From positions 1,302,001 through 1,366,000 of the forward strand of contig CADCXD010000018.1 in assembly GCA_902806575.1 (NCBI GenBank): a stretch of DNA of 64,000 nt, written 5' to 3'. A program made the position numbers and the translations under genes. Positions 34,251 through 48,992 of the stretch are shown here, one piece after another. The stretch's first letter is position 1; the number at the start of each line of letters is the position of its first letter. The stretch comes from Jackrogersella multiformis (Eukaryota; Ascomycota; Sordariomycetes; Xylariales; Hypoxylaceae). The notes below the pieces were generated by a model, which saw only the letters and a program-made list of their open reading frames with translations, did not search any database and had not been told where the DNA came from.

Positions 34251-37200
34251 TCCTTTAAAAAATTTAAACGTAAAAATAAGTTTTAATATATTTATAATAT
34301 TTAAAAAATACTTTTTTTTAATTTAACTTATATAATTTCGTTATTATAATCGTATTTAAAAATAATAATAAACGTATTAACTTATGAAAAAATTATTAAT
34401 CGATAATAATTTTTTATAAACTTTTTAAATAAAAATATAAAATATTTTAAAATAAAAATTAATATAATTATCCTTACGAAAAAATATAAATTAATAAAAA
34501 AGAATTTAAAAAATAAGTAATACGTAATTAAAACTTATAAAATTAAAACTTTTATAAATATTTATTCGTTTAATAATTTTAAACTTTTCTTAATTAATAA
34601 TATTTCCGATTATAATAAAAAAAAATATTTAAATACTTTATTAATAAAATGATTTAACGAAAAAAATAAATTATTTATATTTATAAAATCGATATTTTAT
34701 AAAAAGTTTTAAATATATTAAAAAAATTTAATATTATTTAAGAATATTTCGAACGATATCTTTTTATTAATAAATAAATTTTAAATTTAAAAGATTTAAA
34801 TATTTATTTTTAATTATTTATTATTAAGATTATATTTTTTATATTTATTTAATAAAGAATTTTTTTTTAAATATTAACGTTTTTAAGTTATTATTTATAA
34901 TTTAAAAATCCTTAAGTTCGATATTATAAAAATATATTTAATTTATATTATATAATTTAAGAATTATATTTTACTTTTTAATAATAATATAAAAGTATAA
35001 CTTTTTAAGTAATAATTAATAATCGGATTTAAAATCTTTTAATATAATTTATATAGGTTTATTTTTTTTAAAATATTTAAATCTTAAATCTAAAAAAAAT
35101 AAAATAAATTTAATAAAATATAATTATATATTATATTAATAAAATCTTAATTAAAAAGCTTTAAATATAATTTAAAATATATACTTAACTTTTATTTTTA
35201 TATTAACGTTAATATAAGTTTTTTAATTTAAAAAAAAGCTATAAAATTTAAGCTATAATAATTATATTTAAATTTAGGTTTTTTTTTATTTTGGTAAAAA
35301 AAAATTAACGGTAAAACTTAAAGCCGTTATTTATTAAAAAAGCATTTTTATTTATAAAATTATTTTTTATATAAAATAATCGTTATATTTTTTAAATATT
35401 TTTTATATATAATAATTAAAATACGTAATAAATTATAAAATATATCGTATATTAAATAAAAATAATATATAATTTTAAATTTTTTTTAAAACGTTAAAAA
35501 GATTTAAAAGAATTTATTACGGTAAAAAGGTAAATTTTTATAAAAATAATAATATATAAAAATACCCGGTATATAAAATAAAAATTATTAAGATTTAAAT
35601 TAAACTTTAAATAAGCCGTAATATCGTAAATTAATTTAACGAATAAAATTTCCATATTTTAAAGTTAATATAATAAGTAAATAATATATAAGTAAAATAA
35701 TTAAACGACGTTATTAAATTTAAACATATTATAATTAAAAAATCGTAAATAATAAAACCGAAAACGAAAATTTATCCTTACTTAAATATATAATTTAAAC
35801 GTAATTAAAATATATATTTATTAATACCTTTTTAAGGTTTATATAACTTACTTAAAAATAACGTTTATACTTATTTAAATATTTAAAATAGTAAAGAATA
35901 AGCAGAAATTAACGATAAAAATATTTTAATAAATATTATAATTATTAAATGCAAGAATAATAAGCTAAAATTTATATTTTAAATAAAAAGTATCGATAAT
36001 AAATCCTTTTTAATAATTTATTTAAATTATTATTATAAAACTTAACCGTTACTTTAAACGTATAAATAATTTTAATAACTATTATAAAATAATACGTAAT
36101 TATTATTAATTATTTTAAAAATTAATTTATTAAATCCGAAAAGAAATTACCCGCATATATTAATAAAATAATAATAATAATTTATAATAAAATAATCGTA
36201 AAAATAATAATTATTAATATCGTAAATATAATTACCGTATTATTTTTAAAAATAATTGAAATTAATATTATATTCTTAATTATAATTACGGTTATAATAA
36301 TTTACTTACTTACGCTTTAAGTTTATATAATATTTTTATTTTTACTTAATATAATATTTAAATTAATAATAATTATATTTTATTAATTAAATATATTATT
36401 TATATAAATATTACTTAATTTAATGCTTTTATTTATTATTAATATTATGTTCGAAAAGCTTTACGAAATTATTTAAATAATTTTTAAAATATACTTAAAA
36501 ATTTTAATTTTATTTATCGTTAAATTATTATTAAATAACCCGCATAAAATTTTAATAATATTATAAATAAGCATATTATTACCAGTATATTATTTATAAT
36601 AACGCGTTAATAAAATATTATATTAAAATTAAAAAATCTTTTATTAAATAACGTAATTAAAATTATTTAATACTTTTAAAAATATAATAAAACTAATTTT
36701 TATTAAATTTTTATAAAAATTATTATGAAAGTAATAAATAATTAAAAGGAAATTAATGTTTAAAAAATAAATCTTAACTTAATATTATTTCTTAAAATTA
36801 TTATCGATATTATATTTTAATTAATAAATATTTTTAAATAATATTTAATCGTTAATGTTTATATAATAAAAATGGTAAAAATATTAATATTTAAAAAAAA
36901 AGTAAAGTTTAATATATATATAATAAAGTAATAATTATTAATTAATATAATAACGGTTAATAATACGATCGAAATTAAGTTTTTATTTATAATTTTTATT
37001 TATAATTATGTAATTTAAAACTTATATAAATAATATAATAAAGAAATTAATAAGAAGATAATAAATATATTTATATATTTATTATTAAATGTAAAAATCG
37101 GAAAATAAAAAATAAATAAAAGTATTATTAAATTAAATTAAATTTATGATAAAAAGGTTTTTCGTAATATATAAAAATTATAAAAAATTAATATAATATT

Positions 37201-40200
37201 TTAAAATTATTATGCTAATTAATTAATATTATATCCGAATTATTAAATAAAAATACCGATTTAAAAAAGTTTTTAATAAATAATTAATTTATATATATAA
37301 ATTAAAATATTATAAATATATTTGATTTATTTGATTTTTAAAAGGATTTAAGCGTTATATTGTTAAATTTAATAATATTAAATTTAATAATATTAGATTT
37401 AACGATATTATATCTTTTTATTTTATAAAAGTTAAATAATAAAAAGTTAAAAATATAAATAAACTTTATAAAAATATTACGTTAATTCGCTTATATATAT
37501 TTAAGCTTTTATTTTTTATTTTATATCGATTAAATATTTTAAAATGTTTCGTAATAAAAATTAACGTTATAATAAAATAAATTAATATTATAATAAAAAA
37601 TATAAAAGCAAATTTATAAAAACTTTCTGTAAATATAATCGGCTTTTTAAAAAAGTATAAGCTACTTTTTAAAAGCTTTAAAATTAACGAAAAAATAGTA
37701 TAAATTAAAATTAATAACGTATGCCGAAATAAAAACTTATTAAAGTAAATTTAATAAAATTTAAATTTTATTTTTCATTTTTTATTTTTTAAATTATAAT
37801 ACTTATTAAACTTTATATATTTAATAAATTTATTAAATTTATAAAAAACTTTAAGATATATCATTTAATAAGCCTTTATTTGTATTATTTTATTATTTAT
37901 AAAAAAAAAAGATTAAAATATTTTGCGTAACTTTATAAAAGTTATTTTAATACTTTATTTATAAAAAAAGAAAATTAAAAATATGTAACGTAACCGTATT
38001 AATTTAAATGATATTAAAATAAATTTAATTAAAACTTATAAAGATAAACCGGCTGTAAAGTATATATTTAAAAATAATAATAAATTAAACGATAATAACG
38101 AAATAAAAGCCGAGAATAAAAACGAAAAAATATAAAACGATAATAAAAATTAATATTAATAATAAAAATCTTTATTAAGAGGTTTTATTTTTTAAAAGTT
38201 ATTAAAGGAACTTATTTTAAAACGTTAACTTATAAAACTTAATTAAAAAAATATAAATTTACGATAATAATTAAAAATTATAGTTATATATAAGAACCGG
38301 GAAAAAGATAAAGTAATAATTATTTTACGTAATCAAAATTAACGATATAACGAATATATTTATTAATAAAATTAATTTATTATTCGTATCGTTAATATAA
38401 TAAATATCGTATTTAAAAAGTATTAAAATATAATTAAAAACTTAAGTAAATTATTTAATTTATATAAAAATTATAATTACTTTAATTATAATTTAAGTTT
38501 AAATTTAAATTATTAAATATAAAATTTTGTTAATAAAATGTAATTATTTATAAATAATTTTTAATTTTACTTTTAAATCTTATTACTTTTTTATATTTAT
38601 TTAAGTAAGTATATATATTTACTTAAGTAAATAACGTTATTATTATTAAAAATATTTATAAACCGGTTTATTTTTACTTTTTTTACTTTAATTTTAAAAC
38701 ATATTTTTTTATACGTTATAATTTAATTTATTTATTAAACTTTTACAGATAATAATTAACTTATCGCCGGGATATATATAATTTATATATTTTTTAATGA
38801 AATTATCAAGATATAATATTAAAATTTTTAATTATAATTAAATATAACGTAAATTTATTTAAACTTTATTAAATATTATTTCGTTTTTATAATAAAAAAT
38901 ATTTCGGTATAAATAAGGTATTTTAACTTATAATATATATTGATATTAAATTTTGCGTATATTTTATTAACTTTATATTATTACGTTATAATATATATAA
39001 TTATAATTTTAATATAAATAATTATATTTTATTAAAATTTAAAAATTTAAACATTATTAATTTAATCGTTTAATTTAAAAAGTATTAAAATAATATTATA
39101 ATATAAATTCAATATTTATTACCTTAATTAAATAAAGAATTTAAATCGTTATTATTATTATTTTTAATAAAAGGTATTAAATATTAATATAATTAAGGTT
39201 AAATATAATAATAAAAACGTAATATTTGCCGTTAAAAAAATATTATAAAGTAAAAAAAGGTATAACGAAAGAATTAATAAGAGATAAAATTAACGTAATG
39301 TTAATTAAAAAATTAAAAGGATAAAATTTATACGCCGGACGTATAAAAATAAAATAATAAACTTATAAATATAATAAATTAAAAAATAATACGCGTATAT
39401 ATAAAGTAATATTTATAATAATAAAAAGATTTTATTAATTATAATCGTTTATTAAAATATTATTTACTTAATAATTTAAAACGAATTAATATTATATATT
39501 TTATATAAATAAAAAGTTAAATTTTATTAAAATAAACTTATAATATTAAATTCGTTAAATTTATTAAAAAACGTAACGTTTTATAAAAGATACTTTTTTA
39601 TATTTAAAATACGTATAAATTTATATTATAAAATATTATTTATTTTATTTAAGTAAATAATATAATAATTTTATAATAATTTATAATATAAATTTATATA
39701 TACTTTAAATATTTTAACGCTTTTTTTATTTAAATATAGTTTTTATAATATTTATTATTTATAATATAAAATTAAGTAAAAATAGTTAATTTATTTATAT
39801 ATTTTCCGTGGTTTCGTTATAATAATTAAGAAAAGAAAAAAGGCTATATTTTAATCTTAAGGAAAATGCTTATAAAAGTTATGAATTTTTTTTTTACGTT
39901 TTTTTATTTTACTTAAAATCTTTTATGCTTTTAATAAATATAATAAATTATCATATTTATGTTATTTCGTTAATAATTTTTTACTTTATTATTTTTAAAT
40001 ATAAATATAAAGTTTAATTAAATAAAAATAAACGAAAAATCTTTATTATTAAAACGTTTTAAGAATTAAATCTCGGGGTATTTTTTTAATTACGGGTTTT
40101 TAAGGGCGTTTTTTAAAATTAAAAGTATAAAATCTTTAAGTACGTATTTTTTAAAATTATTTATTAAATAAATAACAACGGTTTTATCTTTATTTATTAT

Positions 40201-43200
40201 AAAATTTAATTTTACTGCTTTATACTTAAATATAAATACGATTATATTAACTTTAATATTAAAGTATTTTTTATTTTTATTAAAAAAGTTAATAAAAAAT
40301 TAATCGTAAGTTATAACTTAATAAATTATAACATTTAAAAACTTTTTTTAAATAAGATTATGGTATTAAAGGTTAAAAAATATATTAATATATATTTAAT
40401 ATTTTTTTATTTTTAAAGGATATTTTTTAAATATAATAATTATATTAAAATCTTTTAATAAATTATCGTTACCGATATTATTATTATAAATAATATTATT
40501 ATTATAATTTACGTAAAAAAATATTATACTTATTTAAGTAATTAACGCGTAACCGTTAACCGTTATTTCGGTGTTAAAAATAAATTCTCGCTTTAAAAAT
40601 AGAAAATTATTATTTTAATCGATTAAAAATTATAATTTTATATTTAGTTTTTTATACCTTTTATATATTTAATTCTTTTTTTTATCTTAATTCGTTCGTA
40701 CCTTTAAATCTTATTAATAATAAAATATTTTTAAAAAAATAATATTTTAATTTTAACTTATAATTATTTTTATAATATCGCGTTAACTTTATTTATAAGA
40801 ATTATATTTCGTTTATTAATTTATTAATAAACTTAAAAATTAAATTTCTTAAATAATTTATATAATTAATAATAACCATAAGTAATAAATATTTTATAAT
40901 CTTTTTATAAATTAAAATTATAAAAAGAAAATTATTATTAATTTTTATTAATCTTATATTTAAAGGAGTTTTATCTTTATAATTAATTTAATTTAATTAT
41001 TAAAATATTTTTATAATTATTAAACATTATAAATTAAATCGTTATTATATCCGTTTCTCTCGTTTAAATGCAAGGTGTTAATTTCGTTTTTTTTTAATTA
41101 ATAAAATATTTAATAAAAAAATAACGTAAAGTTATTTTTTAATAAATTATTACGATACTTTATAAAATTATAATATACCGTAAATTTAACTTAAATATAT
41201 ATAAAAAACGATTTAAAAGAAATATATCGAAAATATTTTAAAAATATTTAATTAATTTTTAATTATTATAAAATTATTAATTTAATATTTACGTATAATG
41301 AAAATATAATCGTTTAAAAATTTACCTTAAAGTAAGCATTTTTTATATATAATTTATAACGAATTATTAAATTAACGATTATATATTTTATTTAATATTA
41401 TTATAATTATTAAAAGTTATAATGTTAAAAAGAATTTTAAAGGTTATATTAAAAAATTATTAAATATAATTAAAAGAAATTAATATATTAAATTAAGTAA
41501 AATTATAACTTTAATTTTTATTATAAATATTTATTTAAATTACGGGCACGGTAAGTTTTATTATATATAAAATAAATATTAAAATTAATTATTATAAGAT
41601 TTTTTATCGATAATATATATAAAACGGTTTATTATAAAAAGTTTAAACTTTTATTTCGATTTTTAAGTTTTAACTTTTTAAGAAAGGAAATCGAGTAAAT
41701 ATTTTACGATATAACTTTTTAAATGAAAAAAATAAGAAAATTAACTTTTAATTAATATATCGACTTTTTAAAAAAATCGAGACTTTTTTTTAAAGATAAA
41801 TTTAATAAAACCTCGTGCTTTATTTGCTTAATTAAATTATCGTACGTAATTTTAATATATAAATATATTATATATAAACGATATATTTTATTAATAAATT
41901 AAATTTATTTCGATAAACCGTGTCGGTTTAAAATCTATTATTATCCTTTTTATTAAATTATAAATATACGTATAATATTCTTTTAACCGTTAATTATTAT
42001 TAAATAAATTTTAAATTTAAAAATTCTTATATAAAATAAAATATTATTAAATTAATTTTTAAAAGATTTATAATTTTATATTATATTAACTTTAATATTT
42101 TTATAAGATTATTTCGAAATAATTTATATATAAAGAGTTAACGTTTATTATGTTTTTATAATATATTTACGTGGTTAAAATACTTTTTAATATATAAAAA
42201 GTGTAAAAGGTGTTAAAAATATTTATATTAAAAGAAAATATTTTAAAACCTCGGAACGTATAACGTTTAAAAAAAATCAATAATATATCGAAGAAATTTA
42301 TTTATATAGCGAAGCATTAATTAATATATAATATAAAGGAAAGTATTATTTTAATATTATTATTTAATAAAAAAACGATACGTTTAAACCTTTTTATTTT
42401 TTATTTAATTTAAAACATTATAATTTAATATAATAAGGAAATATATAATAATAATTATTTATAAGAAATTATTAATTAAATAATTAACGCTTTATTTTAT
42501 ATTAAATTAATTAACTTATTAAGGATTTATTCTTTTTTTAATCGTTATAAAATACGGTTAATATATTATATTTTTTTAAAATTATTTTATATTAATTTTT
42601 AAAAAAGATTAAAAGGCGTTAAGATTTAATATAAATACGATAACGGTTAATATAAAATATATCGATTATATATAGATTTAAGTAACGAAAAAATCTTATT
42701 ATTAATATTCGATATTAATATCGTTTTTTTAAACTTAACGATTAATATAATTTTTAAAAAAGGTTTAACGGATTTTATAATTAATAAATACTTTTATTAA
42801 ATTAAAAACTTAATTTAAAATTAAAGTATCGATAATTTTTAACATTTAAATTACCGAAATATATATAAATTTAAATGGTATTTAAGAAATAAATTAAACG
42901 CTTTTTATAAAATAATAAAAAAGGTGGTATATTATAAAGTTATAAATTAACTTAATATATTTATTACGATTTAAAAAGGGAAGTTATAAAAACTTATTTT
43001 AAACGTAACTTAAAAAGCTTTTATATTTTACAAAATAAAGTACGTAAAAAGAATTTTAAATATATAAAAAACGAATTTCCTTTATAATTAATTAATTATT
43101 TTTTAATTATTAATTTAAATTTTTAAAAAATTCCTAAAATTAAATCTTAAAAAGAAAATCTTTTAAAATCTCTTTTATAAATTTTTAAATAATATTATAT

Positions 43201-46200
43201 TTACGCTTTTAATAATATATAAAAGTTATAAATAATATATAAAAGGTTTAAAAAATTATAAATAATTAATAATAATATAAAAGTATTTTATAAAGGTTAA
43301 AGTAATAATAAATATTTTATAAAAGTTTTAAATATATTGTTATTATTAATTTTTTATAAGAATAAAACTTATAAACTTAATAATTTTTATAACTTTTATA
43401 TAAGGATTATTAATTTTTTGTTAAAATATTTTATATATTTAAATATTTAAATATTTATTAAAAATTTAAAGGTATTAATATAGCTTTATTATTTGCTTTT
43501 TCCTTATTTTTTAAATAATTAAGAACTTTTAATTTTACTTAAAATAAGTCGATTTTAATAAACGTTTAATTATTTCATTTATTTTATTTTATTAAGTCTT
43601 TTTTTATTTTAATAAAAGCGTAATTTTCATTAATTATTTATTGTTTTTTATTGGTTTTTTATATATTAAAGGTGAGTTAAATTTTTATCGCGGATTTTCG
43701 AGAGGTATTTAATTAATTAAAATATTTTTTAAGGTTTTATTAATATTAAAAAGAACTTTTTAAAGTTAAACGAAAGTAAAAAGTTCTGTTTTTTTAAGTC
43801 GTTTATAAATTTAAAAGTATTAAGTTTAAATATATTTTTCGCAGGGATATTAAAAGTATTAAATAATTAAGGAAGAAATTTAAGATACGATATATATAAA
43901 TAAAATTACTTTTAATCTTTTATAATAATAATAATATTTATTAAAAAAAGCCGATTATAAGCGTTAACTTTTTTAGTTAAATTAAACTTACGGTTTTTTA
44001 AATCTTTTTTTCGGGTTATTTAAAATGTTTAATTTAATTATACTTTATTATTTAAAAATATTTTTATATAATGTTTTATTTATTATTAAATCTTTTTAAG
44101 CTTATTTTATAGTTTTAAAGGTTTTTTTTTATAAAACGATAAAATAAGTAATATATTATAAAGTTATATTATATATAAATATTAATTAAAAAAGTTAATA
44201 AAACGTTATAATAGTTACGGTTATAAGGTTAAAGTTAAAAGTTTTATATATTTATTTTTAAGAAAAAGTCGTATTAAATAAAATATATATATATTATAAT
44301 AATTAATTATTAAATTTTAATGTAATAATTATTAAGTTTTAATAAAGTAATTATTATTAAATTTAAGGCGTAACTTAAAATTAATATAATATATATATAA
44401 TTAATTTTATTATATATTATATAAAGTTTTTAATATATATATAAAACTTTTAGCCTTTTTTTATACGATTATTATGTTAATATTTACGCGGTTAAAATAA
44501 TAAGTTACCGAAATTTAAAAATAAAATATTAAAAATAAAAATATTAAAATATAATTTAATTTAATATTTTAAAGTTAATTATGAAATTTCGATATTATTT
44601 TCCTTAAAATATGGAAATAATAATTTTATACGGTATTATTTTCGCGACATTTTTTATTTTAATCGTTTATCGTAAAGTTTATTTAATTTTTATAATAAAA
44701 TGTAAAAATTATTTTAAGAGTTATATATTATATTTATTATTATAAAATCGTAATAAGCGTATTAGTAATTTTATTTATTTTAATTTAATATATTTTTTTA
44801 TTTTTTTAAGGGTAAATAGTTTAGTTTTTAATTAAGCTTTATATAATTAAGATACTTTTTCGTGACGAATATTTATTACATTATTATTTAATTTTATTTT
44901 ATTATTTTTAAGAAAAAAAACAAATTTATTAATGAGTTTTATTAACTTTTTGTTTTTAATTTATTACTTTACTTATTATTAATTTAAAAGAATTATTATA
45001 GTAAAAGTATTAATTTATTTTAAATTTTTTTTTTAAAAAGTAAAGGTTTTTCTAACGATAATATATTTATATTAAGTTATATTATAAGTATAAAATTAAA
45101 AAGTTATCCTTAAATTTTTAACTTATATTAAGTAAGTAATATTTATTTTTATTATTATTATTATATTATTTTTATAATTTATATAATTAATATATAATAA
45201 GATTTTTTTAAAAGCTTATATTTTTTTATTATTATTAATTTTAAGTATATTTATTTAATATATTCGCTTTATAAATAAATTATTTTTAAAAATCGTCGTT
45301 TATTACGTAATTAACTTTTAAATATTTACAATTTTTTTTAAATTTTATCGTAATTTATATTATAATTTAATTATTATAAATATATAATAAAATAAACAAA
45401 CATTTTAAATATAAGTTTAACTTTAATAATTTTTAAAAATATATCCGGGGTATTATTTTTATTTTTATTTTTCGGTAACTTCTTTTTGTTTTATAATAAA
45501 AGGATATTTTATAAATATGGTATAATGGAATATTATTAACATAAATTTAAGTTATTTATTTAAATTTTTATTTATTATATATCGATAAAGTAATATTTTT
45601 AATTTAATAAAAAAAGAAAAAAGCTTATAAAAAATACTTATAAACGGCTTTTATAAATAAAATTTAAGTTTTTATAAATATAAAAATATTATATTAATTA
45701 TTAAAAGTTTAAGTATCGTTAAGGTTTTTTTTATACGTTATATTTAATAAGAAAACGATTATATAATAAACGATAATAAATTTAAATGTTAAAAAATTTT
45801 AATTATATATTTTATAAAGATAAAACTTAAAAAGTTATTTTTTTTAAATCTTTAAAAATAATTTTTAATAACGATAATTATATATTAAATTATAAACCTT
45901 GTAAAAGTTTAATTTTAAAAACGTAAGATTTTTTCTTTTTATTAATTTAACCTTCCTTTTAAAATATATATTATAATTAACGTTTAAGTAAAAACTTTTA
46001 TATATTTAATATATTTACTTATTTTTTAAAAAACGTGAATTATTATTTAAACTTAATGAATATTAACGTTATTTTTATTTTAATCCGGGATTTAATTTTC
46101 ATTAAAATAATATTATTAAAGAAATAAGGATAAAAGTAAACTTATTAAGTAAAAATATCGTTATTAATAAGTTATATATTTTAAATAATTTTAACCTTTA

Positions 46201-48840
46201 TTAATTTTTATTTAATATATAGCAAGCTTTTATTTATTTATTAAATTTGTAATAAAATAATCCGAAACGTGTCGATAAAATTTATTAAAATAAAGTATTG
46301 TTTAACGTATTTATTATAAAAGATTTGTGAAACTTTAAAACGGTTATAAAAACGATATATTCGACGTAATTTAAAGTATAAGTAAAGGATTATTATTTAA
46401 AATTAAAATTAAAATATAACATTTATATAATAATCGGTTAAAATGTTATTTCGAAACGATAAATTTATAAAATAAATCGTTTTTTTATTTATTATCGTTA
46501 AAAAACGTTTAAAGTAATTTTAATATTAAATTAAATTATATAATATTATAGTTAATAAAAAAATATTATTAATTTATTTTTTTATAAATAAGTAATACTT
46601 TTTTTAATAAATAATCCGTTTATTAATAATTTAAAAGTCGATAGGTTAATTTATTTATAAAAAGGTTAATAATTATATTATTATATTTTTTTTCATTTAT
46701 AATTATAAGATATTATTTTAATTTATTCTTAAAACTTTTAAGCTTTTTTATAAACTTCTTAAGTATAAAATATAATTATAATAATAATTAATATTTTAAA
46801 ACGATACGTTTTTTTTACGCGTTTTAATAAAATTTTAAATAAGATTATTATCACTTCGTTAAGTATGAAATTAACGGCTTTAAATATTTTCGTAATGTTT
46901 TTAATTATTAAATTAATAATTATATATATTTTATTTAAGGTTATTTTAAAACGAATAATATTTTTATTATTTAATATATCGTATAATTCTTTTAATAATA
47001 TAAGTTTTTACTTTAAATAAGAAATAGCTTTTTTAAAATGATTTATTTCATATATTATTATAATTTAATAAGTTTTTATTTTATTAAATAAACTTATTAA
47101 TCGTTAAAAAAAGTCTTTAAAATAAATTGTAAATTATAAAAATTAATTTTAATATTAAAAAATACGGTTAAAGTAAAAATATATCTCGTTAAGTTATATT
47201 TTTGTTAAAGAAAATACCTTATTTTTATTACGGGCCTTAATAAAAGATAATATAATAAAAGCCTTAAAAGTATCGTTTTAATTTTATTATAATTATATTT
47301 AAAATAATAATGACTTATTTATAAATATATTTAAACGCGCGTCGTTATTAAGGAATTTTAAAGCACTTTTAAGATATTATTAATATCTTTTAAAAGTTTC
47401 CTTACGACGCGAAATAAAATTAACTTTTTAAGCTTTATTTTTATAATCGTATAACCGAAAGAAAATAAGATAATTTAAATTATATTTAAAACTTTTATTT
47501 TTTATGGTTAATTGTAAAAAAATAATATTAAAAAATAAGCTTTAATAATTTAAAAGGTTTAAAATAACGAAAGATTTTATATAAAAATATTATTAAAATA
47601 TATAAATAATATATGCTCGAAAATCGATAATATAAATTTAATTTACGAGGTATAATTATTAAGAAATTAACTTTATATAAAATAATTTAAGAAAAGCTTA
47701 TTTATAATATAAATTTTATATGTTTATACTTTAAAAAATTATATATAATTAATAAGAATATAAAATATTTTAATATATTAATAAGTGGTTTAATTTTTTC
47801 GATATGTTTACGTAAATTATTATTTATAATAAACCGTTACTTTTTAAATTAATTTATAAATATTTAAATTATTTAAGATTTCTTAAGCTTTTTTAAATAT
47901 TATTATATATTATTTTAATTTATTATAAAAAAGGTAAATTATTAAGATAATATAACGGTAATTATTTATTATTAAATCCTTATATTAAGCTTAATATTTT
48001 AATACGATTAAAAAAACGTTAAAGGATATTTTTTTCGCTTATAAATATTAAAAGTTTTAATATAATTAATAATTTCTCGTCGAGTTTTATTATTAAAGGT
48101 TTTATTAAATATAAAATAATTTATAATTAAAAAATACGTGTAACGTTTTAAAATATATTAAGTAATTTATTTTTAATATTATAAATAAACTTAATAAGCG
48201 TTAATTTTTAATTAATTTAAGCTTTTAAAACGACACGTTTATTAAGTATAATAAAAATTAAAATAATATATATTAAAAATAATAATTTATTTATAAACTA
48301 AGCGAATTTTTTAAACTTTTTACTTTTATAATTTAACTTATTATTATATATTTATTAAATCTTTAAAAAGGATCGAAACTGCTTTTTATTTATATCGTTT
48401 AATTTATAACTTTAAAGTTTTTTTATTATATTTATAATTATTTCGTTTCTTTTCTCGTACGATCGCTTTTAACGATACTTTAACTTTATTTAAAAAAGAT
48501 TTAAAGTAAATCGAGTATTTATAATCCGGTTTATAATGTTATTTATTAATTAATCTTTAAGATTTTAATCTTAAATCGAATTTAAGTTTAATAAGGAAGG
48601 TATTATATAATAAAATAATGTTTAAATACGATATTTATTTAAATATATAAAGTCGAGGTTAAAAGTATTATACATTTAAGTAAAAGCCACCCGGTATATA
48701 TAAAACTTTTAATTTTAATTTTATATATTTATATATATTTTATAATACGTACGAAATTAAATATATACTTATATTATTAATTTTATTACGTATTAATTAA
48801 ATTTATCACTAATTATAAATTAAGATTTAAATATATTTTA

Positions 48841-48992
48841 TTATATTAATATATTTTCTTATATTAATATATTTTCTTATATTAATATATTTTCTTATAT
48901 TAATATATTTTCTTATATTAATATATTTTCTTATATTAATATATTTTCTTATATTAATATATTTTCTTATATTAATATATTTTCTTATATTA
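48841..48992. repeat. Perfect 18-bp tandem array, 8.4 copies
   Basis: Eight consecutive copies of TTATATTAATATATTTTC run from 48841 to 48984, followed by an 8-base partial unit. No substitutions are seen between units. The unit contains only one C and no CA/TG. Perfect identity points to very recent expansion or ongoing slippage inside otherwise old eroded DNA. Confidence 0.95.

Noticed and set aside
48841..48992. Possible CRISPR-like array
   Set aside because: Units are contiguous 18-bp repeats without spacers, and the genome is eukaryotic.
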